Assembly: GCA_035048815.1 (NCBI GenBank) | Contig: JAUCBN010000054.1 | Coordinates: 10,416,001-10,480,000 of the forward strand | Length of the DNA: 64,000 bases | Reading direction: 5' to 3' | Source: Abelmoschus esculentus | Taxonomy: Eukaryota; Streptophyta; Magnoliopsida; Malvales; Malvaceae | Part shown: piece after piece, positions 33,367 through 44,165 of the stretch | Layout: the number at the start of each line of letters is the position of its first letter | How positions within the stretch are numbered: position 1 is the first letter of the stretch | Translations under genes and position numbers: made by a program | Notes under the pieces: model-generated | Databases searched by the model: none | The model's input: only the letters and a program-made list of their open reading frames with translations | Told to the model about the DNA's origin: nothing

Positions 33367-35643
33367 TGTAACACCTTTATTTTTGAAAAAAAAAAGAAAT
33401 TATGGTTGTGGGGTGTTGATCCCACAACCTCTTAGTTTTCAACCGGTTACCCAACCAATAAGCTAAAGAGCTCTTACGAACTAAAATCCCTCATCCCACT
33501 CTTAATCTGAACCTGTTTCGGTGAGTTTATAATAATATTAATATTCAAAATTTTTTCCTTTACTACGTTAGAAACCCTATTCTTTCAGATCTAAAAAAAA
33601 CTATCCCATATTCGAGTCTCTTCTTCTCCCTCTCGCCAGCCACCACCGAATCATCGATCTCCTCCTTCGGCCATCCGTAGGTGTCACCGCTGCCACCTTT
33701 AGAACCGTAGCGGTCTAAACCCTTCTGAGATTCATCGATTCGACCTCCGATCGATGTTTTTTCGGTGCGTCGCCGATCCTATTGTGCTACCCGTTTGAGG
33801 CCAACCAAAAACCCTCTAACCTCGCACCCATCCGACGTATGCAAGCCTCTCATCGGAGAAGTCCGATCCGGATATGGTTTGGTAGATTTGGTGTGTAGAT
33901 CTAACCCTTTTTCGAACAGTTTTCTGCATTTAATGAATTGTTACGGTGTTTTTGGTTTTTCTGGTGAGAAATCCGAACTATAGGAGTCATTTCCGACCGT
34001 TTAGGGTCGCGCGTGGCCTCCACGCGCCGCCATAGGCGATTTTCGGCCACCGTGGACGGCTACCACGAGCCGACCAGTCCGAACCAGTCCAACCCGAGTC
34101 GAACCGATCTTGAACCGATCAACCCGAACCAAACCGGTTCAACACGGACCGAACCGATCAAACTTTGACCAGACTTGTTGACCGATCCGACCCATTGATC
34201 GTTGACTTTGACTGCTGACGTCAACATTGACTTTGACCAAAAAGTCAAAAATTTCAAAAACTCTCATTTTATATTTTTCGACGACCTGAGTCCATTTGTG
34301 AAGTCTGTTTCTCGAAATTCAAACCCGAAAGCCTCCAAATTAGACTTTAAAATCTCAAGTCAAACTTTTATTCTAAGTTAAGTCCAGATTTTTATTTAAG
34401 GTCTAATATCGATACCTGTTTGTTTGTAGGATCTCATAGTTCTTCCGATCGTGTACCGACCCAGCCCATCTCCTCTCGTTTTGACCAATCCCGAGATCCG
34501 ATCGTAACCCATATGTTTTTTTAATACCTAGTGAATAATCAATTAAGTATTTAACTCCGGCATTAATATAAATTTTATCTTGTATCCTTAGGGTCCAGTA
34601 CTGCTGCAAAGCGAAGCTCGAACACCCAGTAGGACACCTGTCTGTTTTGTCATTTTGAGGTGTGTTCCTTGTGTGCTATATGACCGTATGTTACTGTTTT
34701 ACGTTTTAAACGAACCTAGCATGTGCACATGATTGTTTTCCTGGATTTACATAGACATTTATTTTGAACCTTAAGAATGATCATATTATGTTTTTATTGT
34801 ATGCCTGATACATTATGTATGATATTTTTTGATTTGATGTATACATGATGCCTAATTAATTCTCGATACTACTATCATGATTTTTGCCATTATTGCATGT
34901 TTGCTACTTTAGGATTGGGATGATCTGTAGTGTCTAAGATTCTGTTCAGCCTTGATCCAGCTGGTAGTACCGCCTGTTTACGGTTCCTAGCTTCGGTTTG
35001 GGTAATTCTGCTTGATATAAGTTCTTGTGCTACAGCCGGGGTAATTCCGCCTGTTTCCTAAGGTAATCCCTTAGGCCGGTACCTTCTCCTTATTGGGCTT
35101 AGGTTAATGCCTTCAACAGATATTGTTCTGGGGAACTATATCCAGTAGTTTGGTTGGAGGGTAGCATAACATGCATATACATGACCTGATTTTCTGTTAT
35201 TGTTGTTTATTGATTTTACTCGTGTTTTGTATGCACTATTGGAACACGCTGGGCTCCATAGCTCATACATGTTTTCTTTCCCCTTTCAGATATCCGTAGA
35301 TAGGCATCCCGGATTTGGCATTTGGAGGATCTACACATTTTCTGGTTATACTTTGATGTAATATTTTAAAATTTTTCAGTTTGCGTTTAAGGTGACATGT
35401 GCCTATATCTTATTACTAGTGGTAAAAACGTATTATTTATGTTATTGGTTTTGCTAATTATTTTGGGAACAATGTTTTCAGGACACCTTGTTTTTGTAGC
35501 ACTTTAACATGTTTTAAGTGATATTCAAATTTATCTTTTATTCGTATGAGTTATTTGATTTTACTTGAAATTTGATTTATAATTAAAGAACAATGTGATC
35601 ACTCTAGTCGGGCTTCCCGCATAGGCCGGTCTAGGGTGTTACA
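33367..35643 (+). repeat. 3' LTR of the Tekay-like element (2277 bp)
   Basis: Follows the polypurine tract directly and ends CTAGGGTGTTACA. It is the fuller LTR copy apart from a loss of about 85 bp near 33710. Part of it, 34140-35060, is not in the 5' LTR. Near its start, on the minus strand, is a tRNA-like stretch with TAGCTTATTGG and GTGGGATCAACACC (33400-33475), also present in the 5' LTR (26970-27045). Confidence 0.9.
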
Positions 35644-36565
35644 GGTAATATAATAAAGAGATAGATATAAGTTGCAACCTTTTGCCGAAAGTGGACACCT
35701 AAGATTTTGGTGTAATATTATAGATTTAAAGATCATATAATTTAAAAAAATATTTATTATAACTATAAGTCTATAATAATATTTTCTTAAATAATTTTGT
35801 AATTTTTTTATATAAAATTAAGAAAGAATCATACGGTCAAGTGCCTCATTAAAAAATCCTCCTAAACCTAAATGAGGGAAAAAGAGCATACTTGATAGTA
35901 CTTTCGAAGGTATCTTATGTTTTTTATTACTCAACAAAAAGTATAAATCTGATGAATATTAACAAAATAACCTACTAACATCAGATACAATACCCAAAAC
36001 TGTACAAAATTATAAATTTATAAATTCAAAATTATGAAGACTTATATCTTACCCTTGCCACTAACAATTATAATTCTAAAATATATTTATAAATAAAAAA
36101 TAATAATTTTAAAGACTAGATTATAAATAAAAATTCAATTTTAAGAACTTAATTGTAAAAAATTTATAAAAAGAGGGTGTAACGACCCAGATTTCGGATC
36201 TAAGTATCGTGTTAACATGAAGCGTTGGGTTTTGAAGTTTGAGCCTTGTTGGGCCTCGGGCTTGAGTGTTGAGATGGTTGTTGGGCCTTATGCTTAAGAG
36301 TTTGACATGGCTTTGGGCATGGGGTTTTGGGATGAGGGCATTTGGGTATTTTTAACCCTTGGGATGAAAAAGAGGAGAAATATTTTCTACAGAAAAGGTT
36401 GATAGTGAACTCATCTTGTTCCCTCTTCTCCAATCCAAAATCAAAAGTTCAAGGCATCATCCTTTTGTTTTGAGTTGTAAATCACGTTTTAGGTGTTGAG
36501 GGAAGTGTGTAAAGCTTGAGAAAATCTACAAAACAAGGTAAAAAATATTGTAGTTTTCAGCCAAT

Positions 36566-38620
36566 TTTTTTTCATGAACCAAACTTCCCAAATTGTAAAA
36601 TTAAATCCAATTAATACTCCAAACATCAATCAATGCCCAAAACATTAATTGATAACTAAAATCTATTAATAATCATTGGGTCAAAAAATTCTAAAATAAA
36701 TCAAAACATAAAAAATCAGTTTCTTTTGATATAATCATTCAATAATCAATACTAAATTTAATAGTAGATAAATCATGTCACCCAACATGCAAACCGGAAG
36801 ATGTATAAACATTACATCAAAAATTCGTAATAAACTTTAAATTTTAAAATAGAAATTTAAACAATTTGAATAACTCAAAATTTTTATTAATTAGTCAATT
36901 GATTTTACGTTTGAGTCGAATTTTTTAATTTTTTGGATATATATATATATATATATATATAATATACTAATATAAAAATATAAAGAAATAAATTTCACAT
37001 ATGAAAAAACATTAAAACTCGAAAACTTGTTTAAATTACAATCAAACTGGACTTTAACATGATAAATAATTATACTTAAATTTTATATGAACTCGATAAC
37101 TCGTCAACTTGAATTTCATAAATTCCACTCAAATTGTAAAAAATTCAAATAAACTTTGAGTTGTAAAATATGATATGTTAACTAGAATTACTAAAAATTT
37201 TATCTCGACTTGACTTGATCGAACGCTCACCCCTAATAGTGATTGCTCCTTCAATCTTTAACCACGAAGTCAGGGGTTTGATCCCTACCCCTTTATTTTC
37301 TTTAATTTAACCTAAACATATTTATTTGACTCTAATTTTATTTTACTTCACTCAATTTGAAATTTTTTAATTTTTTTTATCCAAAAATGTATGATTTCAT
37401 TAGAAGTAAAAATATTACAAAAATCATTCGAATACCATATTAAAAACCTCTTCAACTTATAACGGAAGAAAAGAGTACATACGAAAAATTAAAAATAACG
37501 TACAAAGACACCAAAGTTAAAAGAATTTATTTTGGCCAGTGATCTACGATATCAGTCTTAATCAACATTTTTCATGATTTTTATATATTGTTTTAGTTTC
37601 TTAATAAAATTTCGTGTTTTAGTTATCATTTTCTCGTAAATCTTGTTGTATTAGTTTTTTTTTTTAATTTTGTGGCACATCTTTTCTTTGTCTTTATGAC
37701 ACATTTCTGCCTTATGACATATTTTCTAAATATCTTTATGACTATTTGATGTTCGTGTAGTGTTCCTCAAGAAGTTTGTTCCGTAATTTTATTTAATTCA
37801 TGTTTTAACAACTTCCCAAGAGACTATTTCTATGATAAACTTTAAAATTTATTGAGATCTAAAATCTATTAATCTTCTATGAGGTAAAAAAATCATAAAA
37901 TAAATTAAACCATAATATTAGTTTCGTTTGATATAATCATTTGATATTAATATCAAATTTAATAATAAACAACTTAAAATTTAGATACTATAAAAATATA
38001 TTACGAAGATTATTGAACATAAAAATACTTGTGTCCACGATATCAATCTTAGCATTTGTCATTGATTGTTGGTGTTTTTCATGTTTTCTTACATCTCTCT
38101 TTAATTCCTTAGATTATTGAACATAATATTAGTTCGTCTTTTTTCTGTCTTATGACATGTTTTTAGGATATGTCTCATAACATTTTTTGAATACTTTTAT
38201 GGTCGTTTAATGTTTGTCTAATATTTATCACGATATTTATTCTTGATTTGCGGTTTTTATGGTCATAGATAGCTTAATACCCTTTTTTGATTGTTTATTT
38301 AAATAATAAAAAATGAGTAAGAGATAAAAAAAAAAAAAACTAGAAACCGATGATATTTATGGTTTTCTACTGGGGATTTTATTTATTTCATATTTTGACA
38401 ACTCTCTGAGGATTTTTTTTCTAAGTAGACTTTAGAGATTTGTTGTAGTGCAAAGAATAAGTGTCTAATTTGTATTCTTAATTTTCCTTTGTTAATTAAT
38501 AAAATTGTTTAGTTTCAAAAACAATTCATCATCTATGGCACATGTGAGCAGAAAATTAAAATAATCCAATTTTTCTTATATTATTAGCAAAGACCAATAT
38601 GTAAAATAAAGAGAACCACT
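36566..38620. other. Gene-free AT-rich spacer of unit B
   Basis: Holds a (TA)n tract at 36940-36962 and a hAT-MITE-like end CGAACGCTCACCCCTAATAG (37219-37238). A tRNA-like stretch at 37233-37290 carries AGTCAGGGGTTTGATCCC. The rest is AT-rich with T-runs. The same order is seen at 46896-50780 in unit C. Confidence 0.6.
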
Positions 38621-38705
38621 GATTAATCTAGTGGTCAAAGGATGCTCATTCGGCCTCATCTTGTATGGGTTCAAATTCCGTTATTAAAAAAAATATAATA
38701 TCTAT
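38618..38705 (+). repeat. tRNA-derived SINE-like piece
   Basis: Has an A-box-like CTAGTGGTCAAAGGATGC and a B-box-like GGGTTCAAATTCC at the usual spacing, followed by an A-rich tail (TTATTAAAAAAAATATAATA). A second copy is at 50788-50872 in unit C. It does not fold into a full tRNA. Confidence 0.45.
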
Positions 38706-38783
38706 TTAATAAAAAAATCCAATTAATACTCTAAACTTCAATCAATGCCAAAAACATTAACTGAGACCTAAAATCTATTAATC

Positions 38784-39161
38784 CTATGAAGTCAAAAAAA
38801 TTGTAAAATAAATCAAACCATAAATGTCGAACCCTATTTTCCACACGCAATTAGTACAAACGGATTGATCCCTCACTTGTTTGTAGATGTCGAACTGATA
38901 CGTTGTTAAATCCCATTGAAAGGTACAGTGAAACAAAGTTACTCCGAGAAAGGATGGGGTAAATTCGAACTCCATCTTGTTGTTGTAAGCAATATGTTGG
39001 ATACCGAGATCTTTGTCTTTCGATTTGCAATGGACGATGAGATCTGTACCCGGAAATAGGTCGTTATAGATCGATACACGTGTTCTTTTAGGACCAAAAG
39101 CTTCGCTCACAGCTGAAAACGACGTTAGAGCGAGCAACAAGATGATCAATGAAGGATTCAT
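38784..39161 (-). pseudogene. S-protein homologue copy 5, C-terminus replaced by a deletion
   Basis: From ATG 39161 the protein matches copy 6 through the signal peptide (SLIILLLALTSFSAVS core), HCKSKDKDLG, AYNNKMEFEFTPSFLG, TLFHCTFQWD and CTNCVWKIG. After WKIG the reading runs into flanking DNA and ends FDIYGLIYFTIFLTS, 125 residues in total. Comparison with unit C shows a loss of about 275 bp joining CCATAAAT (C: 50995-51002) to ACCCTATTTTCC (C: 51278). The final GPC and C of the family are lost, leaving four cysteines at 45, 79, 102 and 105. The promoter is intact, so a transcript is possible. I call it a pseudogene but cannot exclude an altered protein, because the four-cysteine core remains. 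Confidence 0.8.
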
Positions 39162-39331
39162 GTTTGCTTCTGATGATTGAAAAAATGACATATGATACGA
39201 GCTTATAAATGATTAGAAATGAAACAGGCTGGCCTCTTTTGGGTAATATATTACAGAGATGGAAATAAATTGGAACATTTTAGGAAATGTTGACATCCAA
39301 TATTTTTTTATAATAATTTTAAATTTAAAGA
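39162..39331 (-). promoter_or_regulatory. Promoter of SPH copy 5
   Basis: TATA box (ATTTATAA on the minus strand, 39203-39210), a CATATGTCATTTTTTC leader element and the GGGTAATATATTACAGAGAT block. The MULE-like element begins 180 bp upstream of the ATG and separates this promoter from older upstream sequence. Confidence 0.6.
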
Positions 39332-39340
39332 TTATATATA

Positions 39341-41676
39341 GGATAAGTCTACAACGTGCGTCGAACATTGTTGAACACCAATAACGATCAATATTGTTGA
39401 TACCATTAAACTAATTAATAAAGATTAAAGATCACAATGAGTCAATATATAATTAATAAATATTTATAATAAAATTTCAATTAAATTATTTTCTATAAAA
39501 AAAAACTATATGAATGGTCACCCAACTATCACTCATTTTTTGGGTTGGTCACTAAATTATTTTTTTCATCAAAATCATTTTGAACGTTTTATTTCATTAT
39601 TATTTGGCATAAAGATAATTTTCACCCTTAACGTTTAATTTTTTTGGGATAAATTTAACCCTTGACCTATGTCTTTTTATCAAATAACTCATTTTTTAAC
39701 TACCATGATAATTGAACCGTTAAAAATTTAATAATGATAACATGTCATATATATGTGATTCTATATTATAAATGACATAGAATCTAACCTATTAAATATA
39801 TGCATATATATGGAATATAATTTAATTTCAGTATAAAATATAAAACAATTAAAATTTAAATAAAATATTAAAAATTAATTAAATCCAAAACAAAAATTTA
39901 CTAAATATTCTCAACCCTAACTAAACTAAAATATCTTTAGAAAACTCTAAAAATCAAAATTAGATTAAAACTAAAATACCTAAATTCTAAACTAAAATAA
40001 TAAAAATTCAATTGATTATTATCAAAATCCTTTATCTTTGATTCACCGGTAACAAATTATACAAAACCCTTTCTTTTCAAATTATGTTCATACCTTTTTA
40101 GATAAAATTTTAATTTTACTATAGTTAAGGTTGAGAATGTTTAGTAGCCTTTTGTTTTAAATTTAATTAATTTTTAATGAATAAAAAATTGTTTTTTATA
40201 TTTTATTTGAATTTTAATTGTTTTATATTTTTAGATTGGAATAAAACTATATTTCGCGTGTATGTATTTGATATACTAGATGTTAAGTCATTTAAAATAT
40301 ATTATTACATATATATATATGACATGTCGTCATTATTAAATTTAACTTTTCAATTATCATGGTAGTTAAAAAATGAGCTATTTGTTAAAAAGATATAGGT
40401 CAAGGGTTAAATTTATCCCAAAAAAAGAAAGGGGCCAAAATGACAAAAAATTATAAACGTTAAGGGTGAAAATTATCTTTATGCCTTATTATTTTTGTCA
40501 TCGACTGTTAAATATTTAATAAAGATGTGACATCACTTGGTTTAATAATAATTTTATTCCCTAAAATTATTATATTATATCAGATTAATTTTAATAGAAT
40601 ACAACTCATCAAATATTTGAACTAAACCTCATTTTTTTTCTCTTGCAACATTATTTTAAAAAAATAATTTGTCAACTTTTTCTTTATTTCTCTTGTGTCT
40701 TTGAGCAATTTATTAAATTTTAGATTATAGAAAAACACTTTAATTTTATGATTTGTTCTTTTAAAATCTAATATAGTTTCTTTGACTTTTCCCAAAATAC
40801 TAGTATATATATTTTTTCTATCATTTTCTATGCTTATCGGATCCATAAAAAAATTTGATTTATCAATTCACATAAAATTTTCGATCTTCATATGGATGTT
40901 CCTACAACTTCACACAAATTCATAAGATTAAATAAAATTTGGCTTCACTTAAATTTTTATTGAGCAATCTAACTTTTCAATCTTCATATAAATGTTCCTA
41001 CAACTTCACATGAATTTAGTATCAATGACTTCTCAGATGCCGAAACACAACCTTCTTTGGATTAAAAAGAAATTATTCGACGAAAATACCATCCCTATTC
41101 GTATAAAAAGAAACTATTCTTTTAACTTAGATTTTAAAAGAATAAATTATAAAATTAAAATGATTTTTTATAGTCTGAAACTTAATAAGTTGTTCAAAGA
41201 CACAAGAAAAATAAAGAGAGAGTTTGCAAATTAATTTTTAAAGTAGTGTTGCAAGAAGAAGAAGAAGAAAAGGGATAAAAAATTTGAGGTTCAGTTAAAA
41301 TATTTGATGAGTTATTTTTTATTTGGATTAATTTGATATAATGTAATAATTTTAAGGACTAAAATTATTATTAAACCATATCATATCATAGTCTCCTTTA
41401 AATATTTAACAGTCGATGATCAAAATATAATAACATAAAATTTTAATGATGAATTTGATGAAAAAATTAGTTGGGTGACTAACACAAGAAAAAAGTAATA
41501 GTTGGGTGACCATCCATATAGTTTTCCCTGTAAAAAATAATTTAGTTAAAATTTTATTTCAAATATTTATTAATTATATGTTGAGTCCTTAAGATTTTTA
41601 ATCTTTATTAATTAATTTAATGATGTTCAACATTAGGAGTGTTCAGCCGTGTTCGACGCCCGTCGTAGAATTTTCC
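39341..41676. mobile_element. Foldback MULE-like element, unit B copy
   Basis: 2336 bp flanked by a perfect 9-bp duplication TTATATATA (39332-39340, 41677-41685). Its ends are GGATAAGTCTACAACG and, inverted, GGAAAATTCTACGACG. The inverted match continues almost throughout, so the element is a long hairpin with little unique sequence between arms. The predicted ORFs 40622-40846 (minus) and 40992-41234 (plus) are the two arms: both contain an LDFKR...KIK...LK-NKL-KDTR pattern. There is no transposase. A second foldback (39606-40485) is nested in the left arm. Segment A has the empty site at about 9768. Confidence 0.8.
39606..40485. mobile_element. Nested foldback MULE-like element, unit B copy
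   Basis: 880 bp flanked by a perfect 9-bp duplication TTATTATTT (39597-39605, 40486-40494). Its ends are GGCATAAAGATAATTTTCAC and the inverted equivalent. Inner parts also pair, for example CATTCTCAACC near 39915 with its complement near 40130. It belongs to a different family from its host element, since the termini differ. A third, one-armed copy is at 57408-57930. Confidence 0.8.
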
Positions 41677-41754
41677 TTATATATAATTATAAAAAAGATA
41701 AAATAGAATTATAATAATATTTTTTTGGAACAATTTTAGAAAAAAATTTAATAG

Positions 41755-41835
41755 ATGAGCTTATAAATGATTTTTAAAATAATTGAGTGTATAAAAATTG
41801 GGTAATAAAATACAGAGATGGAAGTAGTATTTTTG
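41755..41835 (-). promoter_or_regulatory. Orphan SPH promoter-like block, unit B
   Basis: ATGAGCTTATAAATGATTTT and GGGTAATAAAATACAGAGAT as in the SPH promoters, with the MULE-like element and not an ORF downstream. It corresponds to 9852-9935 and 54126-54200. Confidence 0.5.
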
Positions 41836-42080
41836 AAAACATAGATGAAAATAAGGCAAAAAGTAATAACAATTTAAACGTTAAAGCTATTTTACAGTAA
41901 AATCAGTAAATATAAAAAAAAAAAATAAGAGGGTAAGTAGAGAACATGTATTTTAGTCTGTCATATTCAATATACACAAACAAATATGCTATAAGGTAGA
42001 GAAAACATATCATGCTCGATAAAATTTATTATCAAATAATTTATTTAAAAACATAATATATATATATATATATATATCAC

Positions 42081-43167
42081 ATAAAGAACATACCTCAAAA
42101 GAGTAGGATCGGTCAGGTAGTCTATTGGTCGCTAGAGCCACGCTCCGCTGCGGTGCTTGAACCTAACAGAGTTATTTAGTTAGTTTTGATTCGGTTAAGT
42201 AATGCCAGCTTGGATGTATACTTGCCGGCTAGGATAAGTTGGTTTATTTTTATTTTATAAATAAACTTTAATTGAACGCTTGTAAACAGCAAGTTTCCAG
42301 TTAATAAAGTTTTCAGTTTCTTCTTTCAATTCTCCTATTTTCTTAAATAAAAATCCCTAAAACCGATTCTTCAAGAATCTATCATGGTATCAGAAGATGA
42401 AGAATTCGCTTCTAGCTCAATTGATTCTAATTGTGTTTACAAGACTGATGACTCGGCCGATGATTTTTATATACATCCGAATGAGAATCCATCTTTTGTT
42501 CTCACGGCTGCTCTTCTTGTTGGGAACAATTATCATAGATCGACGCTTTCCATGTGGATGTCGTTAATTTTCAACAACAAATTCTGTTTTGTCAATGGTT
42601 CGATTGTTGATCTTGGCGAGGATGATTAGCGATATCAAGCGTGGGTCAAATGCAACAATGTGGTCTTGTATTGGCTACATCAAGCAATTCATCCCGACAT
42701 TGTTCAAATTATAATATGGATTGATACAACTTATGATCTCTGAAAGGATTTGTTTGAACGATTTAGTCAGGAAGATATTGTTTGTCTTTCTGATTTCCAA
42801 CAAGACATCTATGGATTGCAACAAGGTAACTTGCGTCCCTTATTTTCTTGTTCCTGTCTAGCTATTCAATACCGACAACAAGATTTTGCTTTGTGTTTTC
42901 TTAGGGGATTAAATGAAATTTTTGTTGTCCGAAAATTCCAAATCTTGATGATGCATCATTTTTCCGCAATAGACAAATTTTTGCTCTTGTTATTCAACAT
43001 GAGCTTACTCTTAATCCATTAGTGAACCTACTAGTATTCATTCGAATTGTAATATTTTTATGGTTGATAGAAATAACAAAAAAAAATAGGGATAATAGGA
43101 TTTCTTCAGGGAAAAAGTATTACAACAACAATAATAAAAGACCTGTATGTACTCATTTGGTCTCTAT
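42081..43167 (+). mobile_element. Copia fragment, copy B (LTR tail, primer site, broken gag)
   Basis: The LTR tail runs to 42384, then TGGTATCAGAAGATG as the primer site, with the gag ATG at 42384 overlapping it. The gag reads 81 residues (ENPSFVLTAALLVGNNYH) to a TAG. Compared with copies A and C it has lost a short piece near 42830. Gag continues out of frame to the knuckle start at about 43150, where GGTCTCTAT (43159-43167) abuts the Pack-MULE-like left end. Confidence 0.75.
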
Positions 43168-43725
43168 CAAGATTGCAACGATACAGATACGGGGACGGGA
43201 ACAGAGACGAAAAACGATAATATTCAAAATTATAAGGTACGGGTACGACAAATAAAAAATAGAATTATATATAATATAATAATATATATAATTATATATA
43301 ATATATATAATTATATATAATATATAAGAACTAAAGAACTAATAAAAATAAAACATTAATATAAAATTCATATAAAAATTAATAAACTACTGATAAGAAA
43401 CACATAATTAAATATGTAACAAATAATAATACTTCAAGGAACCCACAAATATTATAATATATTTTATTAACCTCAAAATTAACATCATTTAATATAATAA
43501 ATTAAATTTTTCCACGGGGGCATTGTTCATTTTCTTCTAGGAAACTCCATCAATCGACGGCAAATTCAGAACTTTTCCAGATTCAACCGACGACAAAAGC
43601 ACGACAAAAGCAGAACTTTTTCATATTCAACAACACCTACGTCCCTGCTTCTCCAATCCTTTTGGTTTCTAAATTTAACAACACATACGTCCTTGCTTCT
43701 CCAAATTTTTTCTTTTTATTCCCTG
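43168..43725. mobile_element. Left part of the Pack-MULE-like insertion, unit B copy
   Basis: Starts CAAGATTGCAACGATACAGA and matches 12211-12747, including GGGGACGGGAACAGAGACG and the CTACGTCCCTGCTTCTCCAA stretch. It breaks off at TTATTCCCTG where an LTR fragment begins. The spermidine synthase part is therefore absent here. Confidence 0.65.
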
Positions 43726-44160
43726 TGTTGCTCGCCAAACTCGTTGAGTTTAAGTGCTAATGTGTGATTGATTTGTGTGAAAGTATACACATCGAACAAG
43801 TAATAAATTGTGTGAGTGAGATCATTCCCACGAGGATTCGATAGGTTATTTCAAAAATAGTTAACATACAAAAAAAATAAAATAATCCTTCATATGAACA
43901 TATGCTAAAGCAAATCTGCAATTGTCACCAAAATGCTTTAGCAAAATAAAAATGTCACAAGTAATACTGGAGCGAAGTGAAGACTGTCACCAAAATACAG
44001 TAGAATCAAACTGATAATGGAGTAATAGATAAAGTTGCACAAACACAACACAAAGAAGATATTCAAGCTTAAGACAAGCTAGGCTTGCTATAGCAATGAC
44101 TTTACTGTTCTCCTGAAAACTTACTGTTACACGGGTTTACAAGTGCTCGACAGAGTTTAC
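43726..44160 (-). repeat. Gypsy-type LTR fragment, minus orientation
   Basis: On the minus strand the phrase AATCCTCGTGGGAATGATCT resembles the CCTGTGGGATCGACC phrase near the 3' ends of Athila/Tat LTRs (compare 16347 and the minus strand of 47250). No coding region is attached. It is directly followed by LINE coding sequence. Confidence 0.4.
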
Positions 44161-44165
44161 GAAAA

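Larger units (their letters stand above)
26928..35643 (+). mobile_element. Tekay-like Ty3/gypsy LTR retrotransposon, full structure but dead
   Basis: An 8716-bp element with a perfect 5-bp target duplication GGTAA (26923-26927 and 35644-35648). Both LTRs begin TGTAACACC and end in a TGTTACA-type end. Order: 5' LTR, primer site TGGTATCAGAGC (28408-28419, tRNA-iMet), gag, protease, reverse transcriptase, RNase H, integrase, chromodomain-like tail, polypurine tract TTTTAGGGGGGAGAG (33351-33365), 3' LTR. The arginine-rich gag start (MSARRARRTTRGRGR) and the VKVQWRK...STWEIEEFMRDQFP tail suggest the Tekay/Del clade of chromoviruses. At least ten in-frame stops, several frameshifts and changed catalytic residues show it is inactive. 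It split duplicated block D2. Confidence 0.93.
35649..43725. repeat. Segmental duplication, unit B
   Basis: About 8.1 kb matching unit C (46053-55236) in order: D block with orphan SPH promoter, LTR start, AT-rich spacer, SINE-like piece, SPH gene, nested MULE-like foldbacks, second orphan promoter, Copia LTR tail and gag. Unit C also has a solo LTR and a 180-bp SPH scrap (47110-49030) that B lacks. Its right third also matches segment A (8720-12800). Identity by eye is high, with scattered substitutions and short indels. Confidence 0.8.

Noticed and set aside
38618..38705. Possible tRNA gene
   Set aside because: A and B boxes are present but no acceptor stem or full cloverleaf can be drawn; a SINE-like relic fits better.
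40622..41234. Two lysine-rich ORFs with similar sequences on opposite strands, repeated at 53039-53614
   Set aside because: They are the two arms of the foldback element; the resemblance comes from the inverted repeat and there is no start context or known family.
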